Assembly: GCA_008973525.1 (NCBI GenBank) | Contig: WACJ01000312.1 | Location: forward strand, 124,001 to 188,000 | From: Stenopsyche tienmushanensis | Taxonomy: Eukaryota; Arthropoda; Insecta; Trichoptera; Stenopsychidae | Direction of reading: 5' to 3' | DNA: 64,000 bases | Shown here: in pieces, positions 21,731-33,889 of the stretch | How the letters are laid out: every line of letters starts with the position of its first letter | How positions within the stretch are numbered: position 1 is the first letter of the stretch | Translations under genes and position numbers: made by a program | The notes under the pieces: generated by a model | Database searches by the model: none | The model's input: the letters and a program-made list of their open reading frames with translations, nothing else | What the model was told of the DNA's origin: nothing

Positions 21731-23671
21731 TAGTTTTCGGGGTCGTCCTTTTCGACCAATGTCCTCGAGTTCCCTATTTCCATTTTTAAACTGTTTAAAC
21801 CGCCGATGAGACTCGTTAAGTTCGATCGATCAATATTGATTACTTTACGGTCCCCCTGATAACGCGTGCCGATGTATTGCTGATGACCCATGTATCAGTC
21901 GACAATTTTCTCATATTTAAATATTATATCATAAATTAAGCTTTATTGTTAATGTTTTTGTTATATTTATCAGAAGTTTATTTTATGACATTTTTTGTAG
22001 ATATATTTTAAAATAAAGAAATATCGACAAATTTAATAATTTTATTAAACTGCTATGCTGTTTTATCTTCGAAGAGCGCTTGAATTATACAACTGAAAAG
22101 TTGGTCATTCGATTACACAACAATAGAGTTATCTTCATCTTTTTGATGTAAAAGCATTTTAGAATTGATACGTTAAATAACGTTTTTAGTATCATGATAA
22201 CCTGCCATATCAAACTGTTTGGTGCCATATGTGACTGATAATCAACGAGCATATTTACTCTCGTCGATTAAAACAATTCAATGGCATTTGAATCTGTACT
22301 CGGAATAGCAGTTTCCGACCTGGAGGCGCCAACTAAGCAATCTAAGAAAACGCACACAATAATAGACACTCCAATTTGACCAGCAGCTATCGATTTGGCT
22401 TGAATGATGCCCTTTTAATTGCATATATTATGGAAAATAATGTATTATTTTGCAAACTTATTCCTGGAAAGACCACATCCATTGAAAGTTTTAATACAAT
22501 GGACAGTTATTTCTTTAAAAAACCACATAACTTGGAATAATTGCATTGGAATATGTATTAATATGCTATATGGACGCACTGTATGCTTCGCACACACCAG
22601 CTCTAGTCTCTGAAATATAATTGCTGGTTATCTCGTGCTACATTGATTCAACACAGAAAAAGAAGCAACCTTTCTTGAAGAAAATCACCGTGTGATTTGT
22701 GAATGGATGATACTTTAATTGTTAAAGGTGGACGTGTTTTCATTTCCAAAAGATTTCTGAACCAACATTAAAGCATGAAGGATGATTTAGCGCTACATTT
22801 TTGAAATAAATTCAAAGGCCTTGCTTTTGCGGATACAGAATCCGTTTATCGACGATAATGAATTTGAACCAACACGGCACGTTCTATAACGGAAACCAGA
22901 TATCGAGCCAAATATATATTTGTATTAAAGCATTGTTATTCTGTTAATAAGGCGCGGAATTTAAATGTATAACTTTTTTATACGATTGTCGATAATTTTT
23001 GTATTTTTAAAACAATCCTTCCCGTTGATTGTACGGGAAGCGGCGTGGAAATTACCTCATTTTAAAAATGAATAACACAAACAGTATAGGAGATATCGGT
23101 TTAAATCTTTTTTAAAAAATTTACATAATTAAGACAGTCTTCGTTCTGGTCAATATAAGTAAAAAAAAGCATCGTTGAATGCAATTTTTTTGGCTTTACT
23201 TCGACCGATGTACAGTTATGTACGTTATAACAAATAGATACAGCATATATGTACGCATTTGATTGATGATATCTAAATATTACACGTGATTTCCATTTAT
23301 TGGACTATAATAATCGACTAAGATTGGATAATCTCGACGATGATTGTCCGTATATTGTTTTCTATATAGCTGCATTTGATGACAAATCATGGTAGGTAGA
23401 ATGGAATAAATATAAATAATATTTTAACAAAAAAAATTCAAATACATGTTCTGTCATTTTGTTTATTCGTTTGAAATTATTTATGCATTAATCAGATAAA
23501 ATTGTTTTTATCTGGCGTCGGACATTTGTATATCGAATATTGTGTCGAGTAGTTGAGTGGAAATTCCGCTAGGTGGCTGCGAGAGCCGAGAAAACGTCAG
23601 TGGCGAAGATGACCTAGTGTGGCTTGGCCGTCTCGCCGGGTAGAGCGCGTCTGTCGGATTGCGGCCCCTCG
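21731..23671. other. Intergenic before ABHD copy 2, with weak retroelement-like remnants
   Basis: No intact gene. 22640-22800 contains fragments faintly like the pre-integrase part of Ty3-type polyproteins (IVKGGRVFIxKRF-like), too decayed to call. 23525-23671 is richer in G+C and is likely the promoter and 5' leader of ABHD copy 2. Confidence 0.35.
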
Positions 23672-26600
23672 ATGTTCTTCTACACGCTGATATTCTTCCT
23701 CATCGGGCTGAAGTTCATCATGACCAAGAAGAGCAAGCTGAAACCGACTGACGAATCCAGGTTTTTTTTTTTATTTTTCGCCTCCAATTATTTCCCAAAC
23801 AAGTCGCCCGCATGCCGGTCGTAAACGCGAATAATTTCCCCTAATTGATTTTATGTCATTTCCTTGATCCAAACAATGCGATTTTCGAGCATAACCTTAA
23901 CAAAAATATTTGAATAAAATCAAATACAAATTTAAATTCATATATACATTTTCCTATTAAAGCTCTTTATATAATATGTTTTTGAATGTTTTTATTAATT
24001 TTTGAATGAATTTACACTTTTTTTAATGTAAATTTATTGCATAATATGGGAAAAAATCATTTTTATAAACGCACAATAATAAACTGTTTTCTTTTGTTTT
24101 TTATTATTTTAAATAATATTTGATTAAACGATTTAAATTTTTAAGCCACGGAATTGTTCTATTTTTATATGAAATTCTGTTAAAATGGGGCTGCCCTATC
24201 ACTATCATAATCTTAATCTAACGATCTACATTTTTAAAATAAATGTTATTAGAACAGATCTGTGATATTGAAAGATGTGGTTGAAATTCATCACGATATA
24301 GCAGATATTAGATAAATATTCGCATTATCGCTTCTGCTGATTTAAGATCTTATCCTGGCGAATTCCTAGTATTCCAGAGTATTTATTTAATTAAATTTCA
24401 GCATTTGTGATGAAAAATATCGACGGTAACGAGTCGTTATTCGATATAAATTTTTAACGGAGAAGCAAAGCATTTGACCATGAAACGTATCAGATTATTG
24501 CTTATACAATCATTAGATTTCTTGATATAAACAAATATAAATATCTAATCATCGGACTGCTTTTATAATTGTTAGCTTTTAACGCGCGTTATTTTGATGC
24601 TAATTTAACGGCTCAATTACAAAGGATCGCTTATAATTTTACCGACTATAAAATACTCATTTTTTATTGAACAAATAATAGAATTTAAAAAAAAATCACC
24701 TTGAACGACCGAATCTCTGGTCGTCGTCGCTATTATTATATTTTTAAATCATTGACGCGTCTATAAAAATGATTTTAACGATATAAACGTCTAATCCGAC
24801 GCACGATGATTACCCGGCGAGCGGTGAACGAGCAAAAAGTCTAATTTCAATCAATTGATGCATGTTTTTTTTTAGCGGGTGGGAACCTGGATGGTGTAAT
24901 TGGTCAAAATCGTCGTCGGTATTGTTGAGCAACGTAGAAAAAAGAATTCTGTCGAGTGAGTATTCCCTTTATAATAATTAGAAATTGATTTCAATCTGAT
25001 GTCGTTGTGATGTCGCTCCGGACAAAATTGAATCGACAGAGAATTTAAATTGCTAACAATCTGTATCCGCTGCCGGTAGTTAAAGCTGTAGTAGGTCATT
25101 ATTTAATGTGTTCTATTCGCGACACAAACAGATTACATGCCGTTGATATTGTAGCATTGATATGTTCGTTTGTCGTCTTGATGTTTGCTTTTGTCTTTTC
25201 AGATATAAAGATTCCCTACGAAAGTAAATACGTCGATATCGGTTCCATCGTCGGGGAAAATGATAGAATATGGACGCTGTCTTTTAACACGTCCTCGAAG
25301 AATACTCCTCTGGTGTTACTCCACGGATTGGGCGCTGGAGTCGCGTTATGGGTTAAAAATTTGGAAGACTTGGCCGCAGATCGTCCAGTTTATGCCATCG
25401 ACGTGTTAGGTAAATGTACATGAAATACTATTTTTCAACGTAATCGCATTCCTTCTCGATGCATTTTGTGAGCCGAGGAATAAGCAGTCGGATATCTTCG
25501 TTAAAAAGTCTTCCACCGATGACGATGCTGATATTTTGGCTCATTATTTGGACCTCACCGTCAGTAGAAAATCTTTTTTCATCCATTAACAACTTCGGAG
25601 AGGTGAAAAGATGAAATTCTGAAGGTCTATGAGTGATAATTAAAGCACTGCAAGCCAACAACTGCTTTCAGCTTGTTCATTATCATTATAAGTGCTGAAT
25701 TCCTTTCATTGAATAAGGTAAAAGCCAAAAATGCTCATTCTTCCTCAATCTCAAATCAAATCATGATTATGAGCTCTTCAACATCATTTTCTAAAAGTTG
25801 AATTATATCTTCGCTGTTAACATTCCGATCAAGTTTTTGAGTAAATTGTACAATGACAAATATTATAGCAACATTTTGTATAAACCGAACTGGAAAGGCA
25901 ACCCGAAAAGGGAAACGCGTATGATGATGATCTGGTGACGCATGACGGGATTTGACGGCAGTGTGCGTCAAAGTGTTAAACGTACACTCGACTGATTCAG
26001 AGATTCACTTTTTTTCGCCACCTTGAATATCTTTGCATGTTTTTCACTTTATGATATGTAGGTTCGATGGATTCATCATAATGTGTGTATTTATACTTTT
26101 AGGATTTGGACGCAGTTCAAGACCTACGTTTAGTTCGAAAGGAAAAATTGTAGAAATGCAGATGGTCTCGTTTATCGAAGAATGGCGCAGAGTGATGAAA
26201 TTGGGTAATTTTATATTGCTGGGACATAGCTTAGGAGGATATCTTTCAGCTTTATACACGATGCAATATCCCGAAAAGTAATCAAACCGCTGCTAAAATA
26301 TTGAATTTTTAATACGCATAACAATTTATTAAATATATTAATTTAAAATTATAGAATAAAACATCTGATATTAGCCGATCCTTGGGGCATGCAAGAAAGT
26401 CCACCTGACGTTATGAAACATTACAAGGTACCATTTTGGGCGAGGATGTTAGTCTATATGTTCAAGCCTCTGAATCCGCTATGGGCGCTCAGATTAGCCG
26501 GACCGTGGGGTCAAAATCTAATAGGAAAGGCCCGCGCTAACCTCGTTGCAAAATTTGTTCCGTTTCTGCCGCAAGCCGAAGAATTAATACCCCAATATAT

Positions 26601-27065
26601 ACACCAATGCAATTGTCAAAAGCCGAGGTTGGTATCCGATACTATCTGCGTGTGTGGGAATTGTATCGTGTCGATGAATTTGTATCTATGAGCGTATATA
26701 TTTCAGCGGTGAAAGTGCCTTTCATTCCATGATGCACATGTGGGCGTTTGCTAGGGCGCCGATCGTCGGACGAATCAATCGCTGGCATCCAGAGACGCGA
26801 ATTACGATCATGTTTGGCGAAAAGTCGTGGGTCGACGATTCCGTGGGAGAGATCATCAAGGCGGAGAGGAAAGATTCTTTCATCGATATACACGTAAGTC
26901 GTTGGAATATGATGTTAAATTTGTGATGAAAAATGATTGATAGGTGGTTGTTTTTGTTTTTAGGTCATACCGGATGCTGGACATCATATATATCTCGATC
27001 AACCGGAGCTATTTAGTAAAATAGTTTTCAACGTGGGTCAACGCGAAGACAATCCCGTGAACTGA
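23672..27065 (+). CDS. ABHD4/ABHD5 (CGI-58)-type alpha/beta hydrolase, copy 2, with N-terminal hydrophobic anchor
   Basis: Seven exons: 23672-23760, 24876-24955, 25203-25409, 26103-26277, 26355-26627, 26707-26893, 26964-27065 (TGA); 370 residues, all GT-AG. Exons 3 to 6 have exactly the same lengths and phases as in copy 1. The first exon is unrelated to that of copy 1 and encodes MFFYTLIFFLIGLKFIM, a single hydrophobic helix, then a Lys-rich stretch. The upstream frame closes with TAG at 23615-23617, so this ATG is the first available. Then follow a Trp segment GWEPGWCNW, HGLGAG, GHSLGG (Ser about 168), SWVDD and DAGHHIYLD with the HX4D motif. The catalytic triad is complete, making it closer to ABHD4 than to mammalian ABHD5 in this respect. 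No acidic tail like that of copy 1. Inferred: the N-terminal helix fixes this paralogue to ER or lipid-droplet membranes. Confidence 0.93.
25428..25661 (-). mobile_element. mariner transposase C-terminal relic
   Basis: The minus strand reads SEFHLFTSPKLLMDEKRFST and ends with LTKCIEKECDYVEK, the typical mariner C-terminus (..CIELxGDYVEK). It is in intron 3 of ABHD copy 2, the intron that in copy 1 also holds a mariner fragment. Confidence 0.75.
25756..25979 (-). mobile_element. piggyBac N-terminal relic with TTAA end
   Basis: Read on the minus strand: TTAA at 25979-25976, then CACTTTGACGCACACTGCCG and TCAAATCCCGTCATGCG, and downstream a frame encoding NSEDIIQLLENDVEELI, which resembles piggyBac transposase N-termini (EExxxxLLExDxxxE). 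Truncated by the mariner relic side. The same end occurs at 16240-16277. Confidence 0.5.
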
Positions 27066-28599
27066 TACGCAGCGATGCGTATCTGAAATTATAATGCAGC
27101 AGTGCCTTATATTGACTATAATCAGTTTTGTGTACTACGGAATAATAACTTTATTATAAGTTGTTTTTGTATTACGAATAGAGTGATAGCTTGTGATAGA
27201 TTTTTTTAATTATAAATTCGTTCGTCTGTGATTTTTTTATCATATATTTTCGTTTGTATTCGAACCTTTTATTGGGTTTTAAAATTTAGTTCTTTTGCTA
27301 TTTTTGTTGTTTTCTCGAAGAAAACCACAATATATGTTTTATAACAGATTAGATAATCGACATTGTACAGTGATAATAGTTCACAATAAGTAGCTAATTA
27401 TTCTTATGCAATTAAACATCATAGATTAGTAAGCATTTATTAGGATAGTGATGGGTCTTATATAGTAAATAGAATGTTTCAGGCGGTGCGACTAAAAAAT
27501 AATGTCTCGCCTGCTAACGACTATTTCTATACTCGTCATTTAAGTGAAATTTGTTATTTTATTGGATAAAATATCTTATCTTGCAATAGATTGAGATTTT
27601 TCCAGATTATTCTTTTAACATATTATTTCCATTAATTCTAATAGCGTTGATGAGTGCGTCTTTTTACTATTTGTGTGAAATTGGGATTTTATTCTAGAGA
27701 GCTTTTTTGATGTGTTTTAAACTCTGTGAAGTGTTCATCATTTTGAAAAGTCTGTTTTACACGCGTATATGGTTTTCGGTCTATATTGATCTTTCGCGCG
27801 TTTAGATTTATATTTAATTACCTAACAGTATTTTTGCAGCGTTCAAAAACTGCACGCATACATGAATATTCATTGTCTTCAATGGAGAGTGTTTTTATTA
27901 AGATTATTAAATTGGAATAGCGTATAGAGCTAAGGATATATCATGCTTTGGACGGATTAAAAACATGCGTCAATAGTGTTCTTTATGACATGAGTGCTTT
28001 AAATCCTCGTCGATTAAATGTATTTGAGATACGTCATTGTATTTGGTTCGATTAAATCTTAAAATCCGTTGAGGCGTGTCTTTAATGCTAATTTTCGCAT
28101 CGATTCAAGTCAATTTATCAATGATTTATTTTCATTTCAATATCTTTTGCATGTTACGAAGCTAAAGTTTGAATAATGTATTGATATCTTATTGGATATT
28201 GACTGCCATTTTACTATTAGTATTGTACCATTTTCATTCATGAAAATAAGGAAATTTACATATTTTTTCCATTGAGTCGTTTGTAAATTCTTCAAATGAT
28301 TTCCATGGCATCATTTAATGTCTATAAGCACCGATGTTCTGTCTGGCATGATTTTATAATATTTGTTTATCATAATGAAAGGTAAACTTGTGTCTTATGA
28401 CGTTTCAAGTAATCAAATAAAATAATTCAATCAACTGGTTTTTCTCTTTTGATGATATTTGTTTTTGATAACCTAATTAAGATCTGCTTCACTTGTATGG
28501 AATGGAAGTCTGGACGCTGGAAGCATTTGATATGTGCACCTACAACTTTGAACATGTTGTGACAAACAGCGGTTGATGGCACCCATGGATTATATTTTT
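27066..28599. other. ABHD copy 2 3' region and intergenic
   Basis: AT-rich, no coding signal. It likely contains the ABHD 3' UTR. Confidence 0.35.
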
Positions 28600-29060
28600 C
28601 CATATATCCTGTATTGCTGTATGATCTGTTCCGGGTTACCTTGGATGAGCCACACAAAATATCATCCACTGAACTTTATCCCGGTAGGATGACACTCACA
28701 CAAGAGCTCCCAAGAGCCCGACCTTTCAACTCCACGTCCTCCAGAGGAGGTGAGGTTCCTACAAGGAGAACAGCTTCCGATTTTGCATGAACCCAAAGGT
28801 ACGATGGACTAATGGACTATGGGAATTGGATGAAGACGGGTTATGCTAAGTTCAAGGGAAATACTGTCAACGAGTTCACTGCTCCCATGAGTCCAACAAT
28901 TCATGTTGTTCTACAGAAGAATGTTGAAGAGCTGGTGCAACTAAAGAAGCAAGATGGTCCCCGCTGAGTGAACGTTCAAAATGAAACTCGGTTTTTATGC
29001 TACCTTCAATATCGAGCGAATGAGGAGGTGAATATATGATACAGACGAGATGGATGTAAC
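28600..29060 (+). repeat. Probable LINE-derived fragment
   Basis: CCTCCAGAGGAGGTGAGGTTCC followed by TACAAGGAGAACAGCTTCCG is like 37270-37330 (CCCTCCAGAGGAGTCGAGGTTTCCGCAGGAAGATCAGCTTC), which precedes a LINE C-terminus. The rest has several short frames but no recognisable protein. Confidence 0.35.
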
Positions 29061-29589
29061 CCCTTCTTCTTCGATATTAAAGAGGCCCATTGTTCTGCAG
29101 TGGACTGTTTGTGGCTGCGGTATGATGATGCATAATAATATAGTTAATAATTCCAAGGGAAGATCGACGCACTTGGAGTATACGGCACTTAAATATGCAG
29201 TATTTCAGTAGAAATATGTAGTTAAATTTATCTTTTTTATGCACATTTTGCATTCGTATTGAGTGTATTGAATTAGATTTAATTAATGAGATTCCTGCGA
29301 CTGATGCTGCCAAACTAATTATTTGAAATCCGATTCAATGTTTGCACGGAATGGATGATGGTTTCCTCTTTAAATTCTAACAGGTCTTCTTTTAAAAGTC
29401 TGATTTTCAATGAAACTCTTGTAGACGTCAAAGCAGAGTTTGAAAAGCCTCTTCTTATACAATTTATTGAAGAATTGAATTGCTACAACTTATGTCCACT
29501 CATGAACTTAATTTACATCTTACTGCATCCTGTTCCACTGCTACCTTATCTACTTTGAAACGATCGGCTAATGTTCTTTTACAATCGTA

Positions 29590-29935
29590 GTACTCAGTCG
29601 ACTGATAAAACTTCATCCCTTACTTTTGTGACAGCACTTAGACTTCGAGCCACTGTCTCAATTAAGGATACATCATTATGATGAATACGCTTTCATTTGA
29701 AGACCATACTGACGAAGAAGACAATCCATAACATGGCTTTCAGAGGAAGATTATAATCCAGCAGGTATTTTTTTATCTAAGGATCAGCATCGGCGTTTAT
29801 CCATTCGGTTAACAGCTCTTCGTCGATCCATGTCCTGCTGTTTGACCTCCACACAACAGGCTGCTTGTTCTTTGGCACTTTGCACCTCTTTAATGCTCGC
29901 AGGTTCTCCGAAGAGCAAATAAGAAGAGGCATTCA
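29590..29935 (-). mobile_element. Tigger/pogo (DDE superfamily) transposase relic
   Basis: The minus strand reads LKRCKVPKNKQPVVWRSNSR then TWIDEELLTEWI and, after a stop, KKYLLDYNLPLKAMLWIV. This matches Tigger/jerky transposases (W...LFxEWF...V...LP.KALLLLDN). Several stops; about one third of the protein is present. Confidence 0.65.
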
Positions 29936-30472
29936 TTTCACCCCTTTAAGAGAATTATGATTTTTACATTATGTAAATATATACTGTGAAACGTGCAAAA
30001 AATAAGACTCGAAACTATCAAAAAACTTTTATTTTGATTTATTTCATAAATTGATAATGTAATAACATACATTTATCGTTGAGATTCACATTACAATTGA
30101 AGATATTTATACATTTTTACAAAATTTGTTCGTTTGAAACGAACGTAAATGAGTATGATATAATGGAAATATTTTTAACAAATAGTGTTTTATAAACTTC
30201 GATAACAATATATATTTTTTGACGATACATATATCGTTAAATACTACTTATATTTAAGTATGATTCTATACAAATATACAGATTTAATTTAGTTATTATT
30301 AAATTGAGTTGTGCGATTGTAATAATAAAAAAATATAAATGTTTCGCAATGAACATGCATTAGGTTATTAATTACACGAATTAAAAATATAATTAAAAAG
30401 TATAAAAATTATTCGCTGTGCGGATGTTTGAGAAGTACTTTTAAATAATTTTGAGATAAATTCGTGGAATTT
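29936..30472. other. Intergenic, very AT-rich
   Basis: No gene seen; downstream flank of ninjurin (minus strand). Confidence 0.35.
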
Positions 30473-30637
30473 TCAACTGACTCGAACAAAAAATATATTA
30501 CTAATTACGTCGAGTACAACGATCAATACATAAATAGCTACGGACACGTTATTTAACGTTTCAGCCTTTTTATGATCCTCCGGATTATTAAGATTCAAAT
30601 ATGAGCCGAGAAACACACACAGCACACCGACGATGAC
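30473..30637 (-). CDS. Ninjurin alternative terminal exon D
   Basis: Encodes VIVGVLCVFLGSYLNLNNPE, DHKKAETLNNVSVAIYVLIV and VLDVISNIFFVRVS; 54 residues. Keeps the LNNP and LNN blocks of vertebrate ninjurin loops, so it is clearly a family exon although farthest from exon 2. Confidence 0.85.
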   Translation of the reverse strand, partial: VIVGVLCVFLGSYLNLNNPEDHKKAETLNNVSVAIYVLIVVLDVISNIFFVRVS

Positions 30638-32795
30638 CTTTTATCGGACAAAAATAATAAGTGCATTTAAAAATAATGAGAAAACAAATCTGAAAAATAA
30701 GCAAAATAATTTTAAATGTGCTGAAAAACAATAAAAATAATTCAGATGCAGGCATTGTGATTTTGTCGTGGATTTACTAGCGGCTAAATATTTATTTAAA
30801 AGCGTCGTACAATGATAAAAATGATTACGATCCGGTGGGAGTAGCGATGGCGGCATCCAAGCCGAAACTCATTTTAATAACGTCACAAAATAACGCTCCG
30901 GTTATGAAGCCGAGTGCTAGATGATTCAAGATTGCTGCAATCATTCGTTCCTTTTCGCCTTTATGGAGATTCAAGACCGTCAAAATGACCGCTAAAATAG
31001 CCGCGCTTACCTGTTTTCAATAAGAGTAGAATAAATTCAACAGTATAAGGCACGTCTATCCGAATATATGTACGCGATGAGATTTTTTATTAAGATCCCG
31101 GCTTTGCCGTAACATCACGCTGCAGCGTGAGCGGATGATTCGAATACTCGATGCCGAAGCCCGATATTATGATATTGACTAGGGATATTATGAATACGAA
31201 TATTAGAATGACGTCATTTAATATGATCGCCGCTGTTAGATCGCGGTCTTTATTTATGTTCATCCCGCCGATTATTATGAACAAGACTCCGACGACCATC
31301 TGTAGAAATAAATTTGCTATTAATCAATGAGATGGATTAATGTGATATTGGAAACAATTTATATTTTACTCTGTAATATAAATTTAAGTACGTTTCTAAA
31401 AGAGATTCATTTACAACTGACTGATAAACTATTCAACGTTGAAATTTGCATATTTAGCTACAGATGGATCAAACGCAGATATTAACAAATTTAATCCCGT
31501 TACAGCAAAGGCGCATCCTGTGCTTATGTAATTGATTAGATTTGCTGAAAAATGATATGCCGGCAGGTGCAATCTGCAGTCTCTCATTAAGTTTAGTGAT
31601 AAACAAATTATCCCAATTGCTACCTGCATTTAGAAGAAAAAATCATTGACTATGTATGATCTTCATCAATATATTTATGCTTTAGATTGAGATGTTCATG
31701 TTTCAGCTTTGTATTTGTATATAAATATGACATTAAAATTGGTTAACTTACTTGTAATACTATTGAAACTGTTATCAACGTCAACAGTAACGTATAAAAT
31801 TCATGCTTTTCACCGACTTGCAGAATATATTTAAGCTGCGAAGCGTTTGCCGTTAATAAAGCTATATCGAGCATTCCTTGGGCGATCGTCTTTTTGGTTG
31901 CGTATCTATTGGCATCGAGGCCTTTGATCTGAAATCAAATATATTTAAACGTATAAGTATTTATTAACGGATAAAACATATTGCAAGAACGTGCAATACG
32001 TGACGATAGTATTAAAGAATAGAACAAACATTATTTAAGATTAGATCTCATATTTTAACAATAGACGTGTCAATATATGATTTATTCTAATCAATCAACG
32101 CTTTATCACAACGGCTAAATTAAATTAACGTTAATATCCTGTACAAATATAAACTATTTCATATGGATCGTTGCTCGGTAAATTGAAAAACGTTAATTCT
32201 TAAACAATTCGACTGACGTTGTTACAAAAGCAAATTCATATTTTAAACAGAAATGAACACCGTCTGAACTAATCTATTATTTCATACAAAATTACAGGTG
32301 GAACGTAGACATTTTAAGTACGGCGTAGGCATATTGTGACGCTTAACGATGTAATCGTTCATTTAATAGCGCTACAATTTTCAACGCGACAAATGTTCAA
32401 AGCTTCTGAGAATATATGTTCGTCTAATGTTATACGTCATTAAAACGAATTTAAATAATAAATTTGAATATGAACGAACACATCCATAAAGTATAAAAAT
32501 ATATCATTTAAATATTTTAACAATTTGTTATTATAAACATTTGGAATTATTAAAATAATATATATTTAACAATACAAACTTTGTCGATGGCATCGAGAGC
32601 TATCACTGCCATCTGACTGATTTGTGCCCCGTCGATTGAATCTCGGTCGTTGTTCGTATGCACAGACGACGATTCAACCATTTCGGCTAAATCCACGGGT
32701 TTATTTTCGTTCTCATAAAACACCGGTGGTTCCACGTCGGATATTATATAAACCGGTGGTTCAATATCAACGGAATATCCTTCCGTATCACTCAT
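30473..32795 (-). CDS. Ninjurin with four alternative terminal exons
   Basis: Ninjurins are small two-transmembrane plasma-membrane proteins involved in adhesion and, as filaments, in membrane rupture at cell death. Exon 1, 32795-32580, encodes 72 residues: an acidic Pro-rich cytosolic N-terminus with two EPPV repeats. Exon 2, 31928-31752, encodes NRYATKKTIAQGMLDIALLT, ANASQLKYIL and the first transmembrane helix (TLLLTLITVSIVLQ), the family's most conserved block. It ends in phase 0. Downstream lie four exons, each opening in phase 0 after an AG acceptor, each encoding a second transmembrane helix plus tail, and each with its own stop: A 31623-31429, B 31299-31090, C 31010-30825, D 30637-30473. 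Predicted isoforms are 195, 200, 192 and 185 residues. All junctions are GT-AG. No donor follows the stop-containing exons, so they should be mutually exclusive, with separate poly(A) sites or exon skipping. Confidence 0.9.
30825..31010 (-). CDS. Ninjurin alternative terminal exon C
   Basis: Encodes VSAAILAVILTVLNLHKGEK, ERMIAAILNHLALGFITGAL and FCDVIKMSFG; 61 residues. The most diverged of the set. The exon begins with GTAAGC, itself donor-like, directly after the acceptor AG. Confidence 0.8.
   Translation of the reverse strand, partial: VSAAILAVILTVLNLHKGEKERMIAAILNHLALGFITGALFCDVIKMSFGLDAAIATPTGS
31090..31299 (-). CDS. Ninjurin alternative terminal exon B
   Basis: Encodes MVVGVLFIIIGGMNINKDRD, LTAAIILNDVILIFVFIISL and VNIIISGFGIEYSN with a 16-residue polar tail; 69 residues. 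Confidence 0.85.
   Translation of the reverse strand: MVVGVLFIIIGGMNINKDRDLTAAIILNDVILIFVFIISLVNIIISGFGIEYSNHPLTLQRDVTAKPGS
31429..31623 (-). CDS. Ninjurin alternative terminal exon A
   Basis: Encodes VAIGIICLSLNLMRDCRLHL, then ANLINYISTGCAFAVTGLNL and LISAFD before the stop; 64 residues. Closest of the four to vertebrate ninjurin in the second helix (NxxxTGxxF...NxxISAF). Nearest to exon 2, so probably the default choice. Confidence 0.85.
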   Translation of the reverse strand, partial: VAIGIICLSLNLMRDCRLHLPAYHFSANLINYISTGCAFAVTGLNLLISAFDPSVAKYANFNVE

Positions 32796-33889
32796 GGTTA
32801 TATTAAAACTGAAGCGTCAATACAATACAAGTATATAGTGTCGATCGGCTCTGATTTAACGACTGGTTGTTTTATACGATTTATTGGATTGTGATTATCT
32901 TTTAATTAGCCGTGATATATATATTTTTCATTGTTATCGCCAGGGGCCAAAATATGATAGCAAATTTTGCATTTAATCTCTGAAAGACAATGAAAATATA
33001 ACGGAAAAGAATTTATCTACTCGAATTTCATTCACTTTTGAGCGAGATGATTCATGGATTTGTATGAAATCAGTAGTGAATCTAGATAATGACTGTAGCA
33101 ATTTTATCAAAACAATTTTTGGACGTGGAGACGTCATCGTTCAGCTTCATGCATCATTAGTGTTCGTGCTTCATCAGATTTCCTGCTTTTAACATTCGCC
33201 AAACAACGAAATACATTCACCGAGTAATTCAATTGCATCATTTGGTTACATAATTTATAAAACCACGCTTATTTTTGGGTCTGATCTTAAAATTGACTAT
33301 TTCTAATATTACAAAACGGCATATAATCATAATAAAACTGCAGATATGTAGTAAAATATTACATTGAGTTTGCACAATAGTATATAATTGCATTTGAATA
33401 GCATTTATTTAGTGCTAATTTTTATAATTTCAATTACATTATAACGAAAACAACATAACAAATACATTGTCTCATAGATAATAAACTATCATTGGTGATA
33501 ATAACAACAATGCTGAATAGATTCCCCGCTTACGTATAATTGAATGATCATATGATTTTCTTAACGACTTATTTTTTTAAATATAAAATCGTTTGATGTT
33601 TTTCCTAATTGATAGAGGAATGGATTCAATGGTTGGCGATCTATGTTATTTGGCTTGATAAATTACTGTTCAGAGTCTAGGGAGATATATTTACATAGAT
33701 AATTGAGAATTATTTGCCTATTGGCGTCAAAAATAAGATTGTCGCCATGACTATTTATTCTATCGCATGCGCAATAAAATGGGAATCAAAGTGTGATATA
33801 AAAGGGAATACTCTGGAATATATCGAACGCCATCCAGCAAATTCAGCCTAGAAAATCCACAAAATAATATTGGTATATTGGCTGAAAAT
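32796..33889. other. Intergenic upstream of ninjurin
   Basis: AT-rich with no recognised gene. It contains the presumed ninjurin promoter; no clear TATA/initiator pair was seen. Confidence 0.35.

Noticed and set aside
22640..22800. Possible Ty3-type retroelement remnant
   Set aside because: Only a weak resemblance to IVKGGRVFIPK-like segments, with stops and no protease, RT or LTR nearby.
28427..28669. 80-residue minus-strand open frame
   Set aside because: No convincing family match; next to LINE-like debris.
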